64,000 nucleotides of DNA from NCBI GenBank assembly GCA_019359675.1, contig JAHHGX010000031.1, positions 124,001 to 188,000 of the forward strand. Direction: 5' to 3'. The stretch is from Calothrix sp. FI2-JRJ7 (lineage in GTDB: Bacteria; Cyanobacteriota; Cyanobacteriia; Cyanobacteriales; Nostocaceae). A program made the position numbers and the translations under genes. Of the stretch, positions 35,726 through 45,309 are shown one piece after another. Positions within the stretch are counted from its first letter, which is position 1, and each line of letters starts with the position of its first letter. Below the pieces are notes generated by a model. That model was given only the letters and a program-made list of their open reading frames with translations. It had not been told where the DNA came from and ran no database searches.

Positions 35726-36613
35726 TTAACTTCTAACTTGTTGTGGTGTCGCTCCTACTAAGCGTTTGAAGTGTCTTGTAAATTGACTTTGGTCGCTAAA
35801 TCCAACAGTCGAAGCGACTTCAGAAATTCTTGCCGTTTTATCTCGGAGAAGTATTTTAGCACGTTCGATGCGACATTTTATTAAATATTGATAAGGAGAC
35901 ATTCCCGTTGATTCTTTAAATAAACGCGCGAAATGGTACTTACTCATGCCAATCTCTCTTGCCATTGAACCAATTAACAAATCTTCTGACAAGTGGTTAC
36001 AAATAAACTGGTTGATTTTGAGCAACTTCGATGACGGTAAACCTTTACAACATTCCTTACATTGTTGTTTGTGTAATGAGTAGTTTTGAACTAAATGCGC
36101 TGCTAATGCTGTGCCCATCGATTCAGCATAAGCATAACTACTTACAGTATTTGATGTTAATGTGGTTTTGAGCGCTATTGCAATTTGATAAATGAGTGGG
36201 TCTGGTTTAGCAAAGTGTGGTGTAACCTCAGCGTCTTCAAAATCTTTACTCTTAGCTTGGGATATTAACTTTTCTGAAAGCGTCAAAATAATTAACTCTG
36301 ACTTTTGTGTTGTGTAAGAATGAATTACACCTGGAGGAATTACCGCGATATCCCCAACCTTGATATCCTCAGTACAAAAGCATTCATCCAACTTTCTTTT
36401 TAAACGCTGACAAGAAACATGAATTACGATTGTGTAATCGCTTTGGTAATGCGCTGGAATTTCAAACGCTGGAAGCTGGTAATACTCTAGACAGATGTTT
36501 TCCCACCCCGCTTTATGGCTAGATATTAATGGCGGTACGGGTAAAATTCTTCTGCTACTTTCTACTTTTGTCACATAAGCTGCTGAGGATTGGCACACTA
36601 ACATAGTTTCCAC
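35726..36613 (-). CDS. AraC family transcriptional regulator
   Basis: 295 residues with an N-terminal cupin-like sensing domain (YQLPAFEIPAHYQSDYTIVI, VGDIAVIPPGVIHSYTTQ) and a C-terminal pair of helix-turn-helix motifs (IGSMAREIGMSKYHFARLFK and ISEVASTVGFSDQSQFTRHF), the signature of AraC/XylS regulators. It probably binds DNA near its own or a nearby gene in response to a small ligand, unknown here. Start ATG 36613. Heptamer repeats (GTGCTGA) and STRR-like sequence lie just after its stop. Confidence 0.92.
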   Translation of the reverse strand: METMLVCQSSAAYVTKVESSRRILPVPPLISSHKAGWENICLEYYQLPAFEIPAHYQSDYTIVIHVSCQRLKRKLDECFCTEDIKVGDIAVIPPGVIHSYTTQKSELIILTLSEKLISQAKSKDFEDAEVTPHFAKPDPLIYQIAIALKTTLTSNTVSSYAYAESMGTALAAHLVQNYSLHKQQCKECCKGLPSSKLLKINQFICNHLSEDLLIGSMAREIGMSKYHFARLFKESTGMSPYQYLIKCRIERAKILLRDKTARISEVASTVGFSDQSQFTRHFKRLVGATPQQVRS

Positions 36614-36752
36614 CTGCTCTGTTGACTAACAAATAGTGCTACGTAAGCACAAAGACTATCTTTACTTTTACCAAAAAACGTTAAGGAAATCTTAATTAAT
36701 TTATTAGTAAAACTAATAGTTCACATTTCGCGCATCTATAAAATATCGGTTG

Positions 36753-37700
36753 CTAGTTAAATAGTGGTAGCAAAAGTGTTACAAAGTAGTATACGAGTGG
36801 CGCCGTGAATATGTAGCTGTCAGTACGGTCTAAAATACCACCGTGACCGGGAATTAATTGTCCAGAGTCTTTTACCCCAGCATCGCGTTTGAGCATCGAC
36901 TCGGTTAAGTCACCCAAAAGACTTGCGATACCAATTAATAATCCTAACGCGGCGCCTGTGAGTAAAAATTGCGGAAATTTGAGATAGTACGCGCTAATTA
37001 TTGCAACAGTAACACTGCCACCTATACCAAACAAGGCGCCTTCGACTGTTTTCTTCGGACTAATACCCGATAGCGGAGTTTTACCAAAATATTTACCAAC
37101 AAAATAGGCGCCGATATCAGAAGCCCAAATACATAAAAACGTTACAACCGTAACACTTAACCCTTGAGGTATAGAAGTTACATTAGCTCTATCAAATAAA
37201 TCACTCCAAGAAGATGGGAAATAACCTCCCAAAGGCAAATTTGCGGCACTATTAGTATTAATTTGTCGTAATCTTACCCAATAAGAAGGCAAATATCCTG
37301 TATAAAATAAACCTAAAATAGAAGCAGAAATATCAGCGATAGTGGCAATTTTAGGTTGAAAAAGTAAGTAAAAACAAATAAAAGTACCAGCAATAGGCAT
37401 TACAGCATCAGCAAGATTTCCATCAACAGTGCAAATTCCAAGAAGGGTGAGACTGACAGCAAGGGTGGTTTTCGCAGCAGGTGCAATACCTTTAGCACGC
37501 ACGAGGTCAAAAAACTCGTTTTGACCAAGATAAATAATCACCGCATAAACAAACGTAAAATACCAGCCACCCAAAAGCGTAGCAGTAAGGGCAACTGCAA
37601 TTGCAACGACTCCGCTAAAAATGCGAGTCCAAGGAACGGCCTGATTTTTGATTGTAGATTGTGGATTATGGATTTTTGATTGATTCGCCACTTTTTGCAT
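36753..37700 (-). CDS. cdsA: Phosphatidate cytidylyltransferase
   Basis: CdsA makes CDP-diacylglycerol from phosphatidate and CTP, the precursor of phosphatidylglycerol and other phospholipids. The 315-residue polytopic membrane protein has the full CDS signature S-x-[LIVMF]-K-R-x4-K-D-...-H-G-G-...-D-R-[LIVMFT]-D, here SMLKRDAGVKDSG then GHGGILDRTD, plus family segments such as SDIGAYFVGKYFGKTPL. Start ATG 37700; the first about 18 residues are polar. The cbiT gene lies 39 bp upstream and is probably cotranscribed. Confidence 0.95.
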   Translation of the reverse strand: MQKVANQSKIHNPQSTIKNQAVPWTRIFSGVVAIAVALTATLLGGWYFTFVYAVIIYLGQNEFFDLVRAKGIAPAAKTTLAVSLTLLGICTVDGNLADAVMPIAGTFICFYLLFQPKIATIADISASILGLFYTGYLPSYWVRLRQINTNSAANLPLGGYFPSSWSDLFDRANVTSIPQGLSVTVVTFLCIWASDIGAYFVGKYFGKTPLSGISPKKTVEGALFGIGGSVTVAIISAYYLKFPQFLLTGAALGLLIGIASLLGDLTESMLKRDAGVKDSGQLIPGHGGILDRTDSYIFTAPLVYYFVTLLLPLFN

Positions 37701-37739
37701 CTCCTATTACTAAACAATTTATTTTATTTGTTAATTTAA

Positions 37740-38342
37740 TTAATCTAATTTTTCTCCGCTCAAAATAAAAATGGGGTCTACAGCAGCAAAAGCTTGAGAA
37801 AAACCACGCATTTCTAAGCGGTTAACAGAAGATTGAACGACTTCGATATTTACTGCTCGTAATTGAGCAAAGCTTTGAGAAATAGTATACAGACTCTCTA
37901 GATTAGCAGCTGTTGCCACGACTCGACCCGATGCGGGTAAATAACTCCATGCTGCCTGCATAATTTCACTGATAGCGCGTCCCCCTTCGATACATACTCT
38001 ATCAGGCGCCGCTTTTAAGTCGTGTAAGCATTCTGGAGCGCTTCCTTCAATAACTTCAACGTTTTGAACTTCAAAACGTTCACAATTACGTCGTATCAAA
38101 TTTGCTACTTCTTCATCACGTTCAACAGCAACAATTTTACCCTGTGAACATAGTAATCCTGCTTCAACTGGAATAGTTCCCGTTCCTGCACCAATATCCC
38201 ACAATACGGAATCAGACTTCAGTCGTAATTGTGACAATAACTGTAATCTAATTTCGCGTGGACTTAAGGGAATACCCGGTAAATTGTCGAATAAATCATC
38301 AGGAATACCAGGAGTAACATAAGACCAAAGTTTAGAAGTCAT
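37740..38342 (-). CDS. cbiT: Cobalt-precorrin-6B (C15) methyltransferase, decarboxylating domain type
   Basis: CbiT methylates C15 of the corrin precursor and removes an acetate carboxyl in anaerobic-type cobalamin synthesis. 200 residues with Rossmann-like methyltransferase fold: SAM-binding motif LWDIGAGTGTIPVEAGLL and acidic ribose-binding VAVERDEEV. The N-terminal GIPDDLFDNLPGIPLSPREI is typical of CbiT. The CbiE partner is not in the window. Start ATG 38342. The other cobalamin-related gene of the window (CbiG C-terminal domain) is 28 kb away. Confidence 0.9.
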   Translation of the reverse strand: MTSKLWSYVTPGIPDDLFDNLPGIPLSPREIRLQLLSQLRLKSDSVLWDIGAGTGTIPVEAGLLCSQGKIVAVERDEEVANLIRRNCERFEVQNVEVIEGSAPECLHDLKAAPDRVCIEGGRAISEIMQAAWSYLPASGRVVATAANLESLYTISQSFAQLRAVNIEVVQSSVNRLEMRGFSQAFAAVDPIFILSGEKLD

Positions 38343-38518
38343 AATAAAAATTTACCCATTAATAAAAGCACGACTAACCCGTTAAGAGCGAACACCGCTC
38401 TCCAGTTATCTTTACATATCTATCTCTAAGCGCAACAACAGCACGAAATTTGTACTCTTGCTATTGTATTAATAGATATTCATAAATCAACATAATCATC
38501 TATATTTAGAAGTGAGTA

Positions 38519-38942
38519 ATGACAAATTCAATGCACTTGAGCTACGAGATAATACAGCAGCTAGGAAAAAAAGCCGGAAGACGCACTCTCTTACCTCGTG
38601 ACTAGCAATCAAATCAACAAGTAGTCATTAAGCGATTATCCTTTAGTAATGACTTCTCGTTTTGATGATTTAAAGCTATTTGAGCGTGAAGCTGAAACTC
38701 TCAAAACCCTTAAGCATCAGCTATACCCAGTTATATAGATTATTTTAATAATCCTGAACAAAAGGGGTTTGCGCTTGTTCAAACTTATATAGAAGCAAAA
38801 ACTCTTGAACAATATACCACGTCGGGGCGTAGTTTTACGGAAGCAGAAGTCAAAGAAATAGCTCAGTCACTTCTGGAAATCTTAATTTATACACCGAAGC
38901 TGAAGTGCAATGGTTAGCACACGAACGTGCGTGATTGGTTAG
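38519..38942 (+). pseudogene. Decayed Ser/Thr protein kinase with internal deletion
   Basis: Conceptual translation in changing frames matches the intact kinase just downstream: SYEIIQQLGKKAGRRTLLPR, a stop, VVIKRLSFSNDFSF, stops, DDLKLFEREAETLKTLKHQL, a stop, then GFALVQTYIEAKTLEQY and FTEAEVKEIAQSLLEILIY. After that the sequence jumps directly to the C-terminal end (TEAEVQWLAHERA), skipping the catalytic core and membrane region. Several stops, frameshifts and a deletion of about 800 bp make it clearly non-functional; a tandem duplicate that decayed. Confidence 0.85.
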
Positions 38943-38967
38943 GTTTGAGCATTACCAAGGAATAAAC

Positions 38968-40260
38968 GTGAAAGATATAATTGGGAAAATACTGGGAAAT
39001 TACGAAATTCAAAGCGAACTGAGTAAGAAAGCTGGGAAAAGAACTTTACTAGCACGCGACTTGAGAACACAAGAGTCTGTCGTTATCAAGCTACTGTTAT
39101 TCAATGACGAATTTGAGTGGGATGATTTAAAGCTATTTGAACGCGAAGTGGAAATATTGAAAAACTTAACGCACCCTAAGCTTCCGTGCTATATAGATAG
39201 TTTTGACTCCCAAGAATCTGGATATTTTTCCCTTGTCCAAACTTATATAAATTTTCCAACATTAGAACAGCATCTTAAACAAGGGCATAGTTTTACAGAA
39301 ATAGAAGTTAAAGAAATTGCACGACAAATCTTAGAAATACTTATTTATTTACACGGACAAAATCCTCCAGTTATCCACCGTGACATCAAGCCCAGTAATA
39401 TATTGCTAGATATAAAACCTGATAATATACAAGTTTATTTAATAGATTTTGGTGCAGTTAAAACAATCACATCATCTAACTTAGAGCATACCGTTGTTGG
39501 AACTTATGGGTATATGGCGCCAGAACAATTTGGAGGTAGCGCAGTTCCTGCATCTGACCTTTATAGTTTAGGCGCCACATTAATTCACTGTTGTACAGGT
39601 ACACATCCTGCTGACTTACCGCAAAATAATTTAAAAATTCAATTTAAACAAGCAACTAATTTAAGTATAGATTTTACAAACTGGTTAGAGTTAATGACGC
39701 AACCCAGTTTAGATAGAAGATTACATTCTGCACACCATGCAATAGAAGTATTAGAGGCACCAGCAAAACTAGTAACTACTGGTATAAAACCAAATGGGAG
39801 TAAAATTCAACTTACCAAAAGTGCAGGCGCCTTAGAAATATTAATACCACCATCGGGTCTTGACGCATCGATAACATTTATAGGGTTATTTGCCGTTGCT
39901 TGGAATGCGGGAATTTTTGCTTGGACAGCAGGCGCCTTGAGTATGCCATCTCCCATAAATATCGCTCTAACTTTGTTTTCCCTACCCTTTTGGGGCGTAG
40001 GTATCTTTATGGTGTACTGGGTAATATTTTGCTTATTCGGTAAAACTCGCTTGCGTATTAATAATATCAATAAGGTAGTTTACACACCTAAGCACTTTTC
40101 TAAAGATACCGATGGTAAACATATAGAAGTTCCTTCACAGCTAACTATTCATGCTGGTGTTAACGAATATCAACTTAAAGTTAATACAGGCAGTATAAAA
40201 TCTGAAGTTGAACTGGAATGGTTAGCACGCGAAATAAATGATTGGTTGTCATTTAAATAA
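38968..40260 (+). CDS. Ser/Thr protein kinase with C-terminal membrane region
   Basis: Eukaryotic-type protein kinase. ATP-binding Lys in VVIKLLLF; catalytic loop HRDIKPSNILLD; DFGAVKTI; APE-type MAPEQFGG; so catalytically competent except for an unusual glycine loop (ELSKKAGKRTLLARD in place of GxGxxG). After the kinase core (to about residue 270) comes a tail with two hydrophobic segments and a soluble end. GTG 38968 is preferred because AAGGA lies 7 bases upstream; the frame extends to 38935 but overlaps the pseudogene tail. It is the intact paralogue of the pseudogene at 38519. Confidence 0.87.
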   Translation: MKDIIGKILGNYEIQSELSKKAGKRTLLARDLRTQESVVIKLLLFNDEFEWDDLKLFEREVEILKNLTHPKLPCYIDSFDSQESGYFSLVQTYINFPTLEQHLKQGHSFTEIEVKEIARQILEILIYLHGQNPPVIHRDIKPSNILLDIKPDNIQVYLIDFGAVKTITSSNLEHTVVGTYGYMAPEQFGGSAVPASDLYSLGATLIHCCTGTHPADLPQNNLKIQFKQATNLSIDFTNWLELMTQPSLDRRLHSAHHAIEVLEAPAKLVTTGIKPNGSKIQLTKSAGALEILIPPSGLDASITFIGLFAVAWNAGIFAWTAGALSMPSPINIALTLFSLPFWGVGIFMVYWVIFCLFGKTRLRINNINKVVYTPKHFSKDTDGKHIEVPSQLTIHAGVNEYQLKVNTGSIKSEVELEWLAREINDWLSFK

Positions 40261-40386
40261 ACTTCACAAATAGCTCATTAACAGTAAAGATTGCATAATC
40301 ATAAATCATCAAATCGGATTTTATGTCACAGCGGATATTACGCAGTAGTAATATAGGCTATGTATAAGGTTTATAGTTGAATAGAT

Positions 40387-40932
40387 ATGAAAATTACTTC
40401 TTCACTTTTGATAGCAGGCGCCTTAACATTATTTTACCCTAGCGCAATAATCTCAACTCCTGCCCAAACATCTACACAAAGAAACGTAAACTTCAATTTA
40501 GTTAAAGACAAAAGAGGAAATATAATAGCAATCAATAATTTAACAATTGATAACCGACGCTACAATGCAAAGTTTGTCTACGGAACGTTTGGTGAAATTT
40601 TTAAGAATCCAACCACATCAGCATTTTGGCAAAATCAGCAAACAGCAAAACGCGCACTAGATTTAATTAATAGAGCATTGAATACACGCAAAGGAGCGAC
40701 AAAATTGATAAATCAATCATCAAATGCAGGGAGTGGAAACAACTTCATGATTCCAGTTGCTCTAGAACGCATTGTACGTCAATATGGGAAAGAACGTACA
40801 GAGAACGTTTATGTGAATGGGGTTTTAGGTGGTTTTGACGAAAAGCAAAAAACCTGGGGTAATTATTCATTCGATGGTTTTTCAGTGACTCCTGATACAC
40901 CATTCATGTTTGTAAAATTAGAACCAAGATAG
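40387..40932 (+). CDS. Small exported protein of unknown function
   Basis: 181 residues with a signal peptide (KITSSLLIAGALTLFYPSA, cleavage near AQT). The mature part is polar, contains no Cys, and has repeated aromatic and Asn positions (RRYNAKFVYGTFGEIF, ENVYVNGVLGGFDEKQKTWG). No domain recognised. Start ATG 40387. It lies 15 bp upstream of the Yip1-like gene and may belong to the same operon, which would suggest an envelope-linked role. Confidence 0.7.
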   Translation: MKITSSLLIAGALTLFYPSAIISTPAQTSTQRNVNFNLVKDKRGNIIAINNLTIDNRRYNAKFVYGTFGEIFKNPTTSAFWQNQQTAKRALDLINRALNTRKGATKLINQSSNAGSGNNFMIPVALERIVRQYGKERTENVYVNGVLGGFDEKQKTWGNYSFDGFSVTPDTPFMFVKLEPR

Positions 40933-40947
40933 GTAGGCGCCTGCATC

Positions 40948-41619
40948 ATGAGTACACAGATACTAAATAAATTTTGGGAAGTGGTAATTGCAGCAATAAC
41001 GCTGAACCCAGAAGCATTTAGGATGATGGAAAGTTTTCCTCAAGGTAATAGGTCAATTTTTATTTTGCTGTTATTGGTGGGTCTTTCTAATGCGCTGGCT
41101 CAGGCAATTGTATTATTTGTAAATCGAGTTAGTAGATTACGTTTTGTTTTGTGTTTGCTAATTTCGGCATTATTATTTGCTTTTAGTTATTTATTTTGGG
41201 TTTTGAGCGTTTGGGGTGTTAGTAATTTACTATTTAGAGCAGATGTTCAGTTTAGTGTAGTGTATCGCACTTTGGGACTGGCAACGGCGCCGTTATTGCT
41301 TTCGTTCTTCATTGCGTTACCGTATTTGGGGATTCCAGTTCAAATTTTGCTATCGCTGTGGAATTTGCTGGGATTTGTGCGAGGATTTTCAATTACTGCT
41401 AGTTTAACTTTGTGGCAAGTATTCTGGTGCGGTATTATTGGTTGGTTTGTACTTCAGGTGGCACAGCGTAGTATTGGTAAACCAGTAGCAACTTTTGGAA
41501 AGTGGTTATCTAATACTGCCGCAGGAACTTATCTTGTCACTGATTTGCGACAATTAGAAGAAACTTTGCAAACAGGTTTTGGAAATAAGCGCCAGTCACA
41601 CCGGAGGAGAAGAAGATGA
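40948..41619 (+). CDS. Yip1-like multi-pass membrane protein
   Basis: 223 residues, about five hydrophobic helices, resembling the Yip1/YIP1-type membrane domain often found next to envelope or lipid enzymes (FILLLLVGLSNALAQAIVLF, LGLATAPLLLSFFIALPYLG). The C-terminus is a short Arg-rich tail (GNKRQSHRRRRR). Start ATG 40948. Its stop overlaps the next gene's ATG (41616), so the two are translationally coupled and probably act together. Confidence 0.7.
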   Translation: MSTQILNKFWEVVIAAITLNPEAFRMMESFPQGNRSIFILLLLVGLSNALAQAIVLFVNRVSRLRFVLCLLISALLFAFSYLFWVLSVWGVSNLLFRADVQFSVVYRTLGLATAPLLLSFFIALPYLGIPVQILLSLWNLLGFVRGFSITASLTLWQVFWCGIIGWFVLQVAQRSIGKPVATFGKWLSNTAAGTYLVTDLRQLEETLQTGFGNKRQSHRRRRR

Positions 41620-44465
41620 GTCGGAGAAAGCAAGTTATCAAATTTTTGGTTTTAGCTCTGGTCGCATTGCTTGGTGTGTTAGCTTTATTTCAGTTTCAGC
41701 CTGTTATAAATGGTACTTATGCAGCATTAACACGCACATTTAAAATTACAGTTAATTTAGGTATTATTGGTTTTATTGCTTTGATTTTGGCGGCAATGCT
41801 GGCACCTATAGAAGCACTCGGTTGGTGGGCTGGATGGTTTGGTGATACGGTTGATACAAGTATTTACCCCGAACTTGAAAAGCAAACTGAGGCGCCACCA
41901 CATAAAGTATCTCATTATATTATTTACTTAGACGGAGTTGGACAAGCAAAGTACGAATATTTACCTGATGTTGAGCGATTTCTCCGTGACTTAACGGCAG
42001 CATTACCCGAAAGCTTTCATTTAATACGAGGAGTAATGCCGTACTCGGTACTAAATCGTTCTTTAACTGAAGATTACCCGTTATCGTGGTTTTGGCGATT
42101 TGCTGATAAACTACGTATCAAAAATCCTGCGAATATACTTGGTGCCATTATTAATATACGCAATGCATTAGTAGTGTGGGTTTCTGCTGACCAACGATAT
42201 GGCGCCATTTACAATCGAGGAACCGCGCAAGTAATATATAACAGTTTAATAAAGCATGGATATCAGCCTGGTAGTAATGTACCTATCACTCTAATTGGGT
42301 TTAGCGGTGGGGGACAAATATCAATGGCTGCTGCACCTTATCTTGATGATGTACTTTTTTCACCACCGATTGATATTATTTCCCTAGGGGGAGTATTCAG
42401 TGGTAATAATAATATTCTTAAAATTCAACATGTTTATCACCTAGCTGGGAAAAAAGACCCCCTGGAAAGGTTAGGTGCCATTGCCTTTCCCAAACGTTGG
42501 AAGTTATTTTTTCTGTCTTATTGGAACCGTGCAAAGCGACGCGGTAAAGTTAGCTTAATTTCTTTGGGTAAAGTTGGTCATCAACTACCTGGGGGAGTGA
42601 TGGACCCAAATAAACGTTTACCCGATGGTCGCACTTATTTACAGCAAACGATTGATTGGGTTTCTGGAATTTTACAAGATACAGTTTATTTAAAAGAACT
42701 TGCTCCCCCACGTCATCAAAGCAACTACGAAAAGTATTGGGAAGCTATATTTAACCATCCAGATTTTTACCCGCTACAGCAATCTTTATCTTCAGAGTAT
42801 CAACCTATTGGTGCTTGGATGGGGCGCCTAATTTTGCCACCTAAAAATCAGCGTCGTGCGATTAAAGAAGTCTTATTTGAGGTGCATCATACTGCAAAAG
42901 GTTATGAATATTTACTTGGAAAAGTTGTGCAACTACGCTTTTCAGATATTTCTGAACTACTCATAGATGTGCGTTCGGTAACAAAAGACGTGCATTTTAA
43001 TGCTGAAGCAGAGTATAGCACCGAGCAAGGCTTAATTCTTCCTACCCGTGTTAATCACTGGCGCCTAGTAAACCCCCTCGAATCATTAGCAGGCGCCCAT
43101 CCTTATGATGACATCATGGTAATGTTGGATGACCCAATATTAATGGAGATAGGTGATAAAGATTATCTTTGTATCAAACGTGAACCAATACAAATAACAG
43201 GTTTATACTACGCATTAGTACAATTTATCGAGCCAATAGGGAATGATTTATTTCGCGTGATACATTATAACCGTGATTCTAAAAAATTTGACGGCGCCGA
43301 AGAATTTGTGTCAATGCCTTCTGTAGTAGCTAATGTTGATGGTACACAACCATTTACTAACCAAGATATTGAAAAATCACCGATTAATCAAACAGGGTGG
43401 TATATATATGGTGCCCAAAATGAGTCTAAACGATTTGTAGTGCGTTCAATTGCTCCCCGCGCGCTTTTTGAACTAAAACCAGAACGTAAAATCATCGGTA
43501 AATCTGAAGTAAAACACTATATCAAAAAAGAATCTTGGGATAATTTAGCTCTGAAAAAAGGTAAAATAAGTTCTGCTTTACTTTGTTACGACTCAGGAAA
43601 TATACAGAGCGAACAAACCTGGCGAGAAGGAGAGCGCGCGCTACTACTACATAACTACGGTGGGATTGGCGGTAGAAAAACTGAGGCAGCAGCAAAAGGG
43701 CCTGTATACTTTGGACACTTTGCTTATGGTGTAGCAACAGTAGTACGCGAACCATTAACAGACGAACTACGATTTGATATTGTGTACCATCAAATATATA
43801 CCCAAAATATAGATGGGTTAACAGCAGGAACATTGCATTGGTCACGATTTTTAGGCGACCGTCAGTATGGCTGGGCAGGAATACGTCCCGTATGTGATAC
43901 TTTAATCAAATTTGAACCCTTCACAGGATACTTTGAAACCACCGAAGGCACAGTATATTCACCTTTAGACCAAATGATTCGCCAACTCGAAATTATGGCA
44001 GCACGCTATCGTATCGGTGACGGAACAGGAGGTACTTATGTAGGCGCCGCAAACAACTGTTCTCAAGACTCCAACCAAGCACTATACGCAGCACTCAAAC
44101 AAATAACTCAAGCTATCCGTTCTAATTCTCTCATTGACGAGTGGATAAAAGAATATCCCGAACAAGCAGATAATTTAGAGCAACTTGAAGAACTAGGTAA
44201 AAAGTTAAAATGTCAAATTCTTCCTTTCGGTGCGCGTGTAGACTGGCAACAACCAGGCAAAAGTTTAGGAAGCAGTTTAGAAGACGACCCCATCAAAAAC
44301 CTAGTTAGTGGCTTGCTCTCTTGGCGTTCTATATTCCCCCGTGTAGCCAACGATACCGTATTAGAAACATTTCTCAAACTTGGCGCCACCGCATGGGTAC
44401 TACGAACCAACCAAATAGGCGGCTTTAACCCAGACATCGAACCAGTAGCACCCATCACATTCTAA
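41616..44465 (+). CDS. Large membrane-anchored alpha/beta-hydrolase-like protein with Cys-containing C-terminal domain
   Basis: 949 residues. Two N-terminal hydrophobic helices (to about residue 65), then a domain with an alpha/beta-hydrolase-like nucleophile elbow GFSGGGQ near residue 228 and a His in GKVGHQL near 321 that could complete a catalytic triad. The middle (380-640) is beta-rich without a named domain. The C-terminal 250 residues (GPVYFGHFAYGVATVVREPL, LHWSRFLGDRQYGWAGIRPV) contain a conserved-looking YVGAANNCSQDSNQ with Cys near 814, reminiscent of a papain-like or lipid-acyl-type fold, but unproven. Translationally coupled to the Yip1-like gene. Function unknown. Confidence 0.72.
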   Translation: MSRRKQVIKFLVLALVALLGVLALFQFQPVINGTYAALTRTFKITVNLGIIGFIALILAAMLAPIEALGWWAGWFGDTVDTSIYPELEKQTEAPPHKVSHYIIYLDGVGQAKYEYLPDVERFLRDLTAALPESFHLIRGVMPYSVLNRSLTEDYPLSWFWRFADKLRIKNPANILGAIINIRNALVVWVSADQRYGAIYNRGTAQVIYNSLIKHGYQPGSNVPITLIGFSGGGQISMAAAPYLDDVLFSPPIDIISLGGVFSGNNNILKIQHVYHLAGKKDPLERLGAIAFPKRWKLFFLSYWNRAKRRGKVSLISLGKVGHQLPGGVMDPNKRLPDGRTYLQQTIDWVSGILQDTVYLKELAPPRHQSNYEKYWEAIFNHPDFYPLQQSLSSEYQPIGAWMGRLILPPKNQRRAIKEVLFEVHHTAKGYEYLLGKVVQLRFSDISELLIDVRSVTKDVHFNAEAEYSTEQGLILPTRVNHWRLVNPLESLAGAHPYDDIMVMLDDPILMEIGDKDYLCIKREPIQITGLYYALVQFIEPIGNDLFRVIHYNRDSKKFDGAEEFVSMPSVVANVDGTQPFTNQDIEKSPINQTGWYIYGAQNESKRFVVRSIAPRALFELKPERKIIGKSEVKHYIKKESWDNLALKKGKISSALLCYDSGNIQSEQTWREGERALLLHNYGGIGGRKTEAAAKGPVYFGHFAYGVATVVREPLTDELRFDIVYHQIYTQNIDGLTAGTLHWSRFLGDRQYGWAGIRPVCDTLIKFEPFTGYFETTEGTVYSPLDQMIRQLEIMAARYRIGDGTGGTYVGAANNCSQDSNQALYAALKQITQAIRSNSLIDEWIKEYPEQADNLEQLEELGKKLKCQILPFGARVDWQQPGKSLGSSLEDDPIKNLVSGLLSWRSIFPRVANDTVLETFLKLGATAWVLRTNQIGGFNPDIEPVAPITF

Positions 44466-44466
44466 A

Positions 44467-44499
44467 GTAGGTTGGGTGGAGCGACAGCGTAACCCAACA
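44467..44499. repeat. Partial GGTTGGGTGGAG-family repeat
   Basis: GTAGGTTGGGTGGAG followed by CGACAGCG and AACCCAACA; a half-copy of the inverted repeat at 26804-26884, immediately after the stop of the 949-aa gene. Confidence 0.65.
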
Positions 44500-44557
44500 A
44501 TTCCTATATATCAAAATATCCTAAACGGAATTTGGCGCCGTTCAGTATCCCATGTAA

Positions 44558-45160
44558 TTAATTTTGCTTGATTATCCAAACCAAAAATCCCAAAATTTGC
44601 TCTACAGGTGGAATTGGATAATCCATTAAATCTAAAGTTAAAATGTTTCCCTCAAGCTTCAAAAATCGCCATTGCGTCCCAGTAGTAACGCTACCGTAAA
44701 TAGCTTTTACAGGTAGCTGTTTATTTTGATTAAACCTTTGAGCAGCTACCATTGTTGCCGCACATTGTCCCAACCCAGATTTTATATTTTCTTGCTTTGC
44801 TTCTACAACTACAACGACAGGCGCCTCAACTTCGATTTGTTCGGATGATTTACTAATCAAGAAATCACAGAAACCGTTCAGCCCAACGCTTGCGTCAACA
44901 TCAAACTTCTCGCCAGAAAAGACGCTAATTTGCTGCTCTAATATATCGCGCACTTCTAACAAAATCGGATTAATAATACCTTCCGAACGAGCTTTCTCAT
45001 TTCCTGTTGCGGTTGCCCAAGGTAAAGTGCGTGCAAGTAACATCCTTAACAAATCACTCGGCGCCACTGGCTCAACTTCTGGAAAAAAGCGTGTTCCTTC
45101 AATTGCCGTTAGCCCAAAATCTTGCCTAGCCTTGCTCCAAGTAAATTCGTTGTACGCCAT
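44558..45160 (-). CDS. PD-(D/E)XK nuclease-like protein of unknown function
   Basis: 200 residues with the pattern of a restriction-endonuclease-like fold: an acidic residue in LNGFCDFLISKS about 20 residues before VVVVVEAKQENIKSGL, where E-A-K fits the (D/E)-x-K catalytic pair. Such stand-alone proteins are common in cyanobacteria and their role is unknown. I chose ATG 45160 because a strong AGGAGG lies 6-8 bases upstream. The frame is open for 37 more codons, and that extension repeats the start of the protein (YNEFTRSRVKQ versus YNEFTWSKARQ), so it looks like a partial duplication rather than part of the gene. Confidence 0.72.
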   Translation of the reverse strand: MAYNEFTWSKARQDFGLTAIEGTRFFPEVEPVAPSDLLRMLLARTLPWATATGNEKARSEGIINPILLEVRDILEQQISVFSGEKFDVDASVGLNGFCDFLISKSSEQIEVEAPVVVVVEAKQENIKSGLGQCAATMVAAQRFNQNKQLPVKAIYGSVTTGTQWRFLKLEGNILTLDLMDYPIPPVEQILGFLVWIIKQN

Positions 45161-45309
45161 TTTGAAACCTCCTGGGAGTATGAAAACCGCATGTTGTTTT
45201 ACTCTACTCCTTGTAAACTCGTTATATACCGTTTCAACTGAAAGTGATACTGCGACTTTACATATCACCAAAGCGCGGTATTATACAATTACCTTAATAT
45301 AAATTAACA

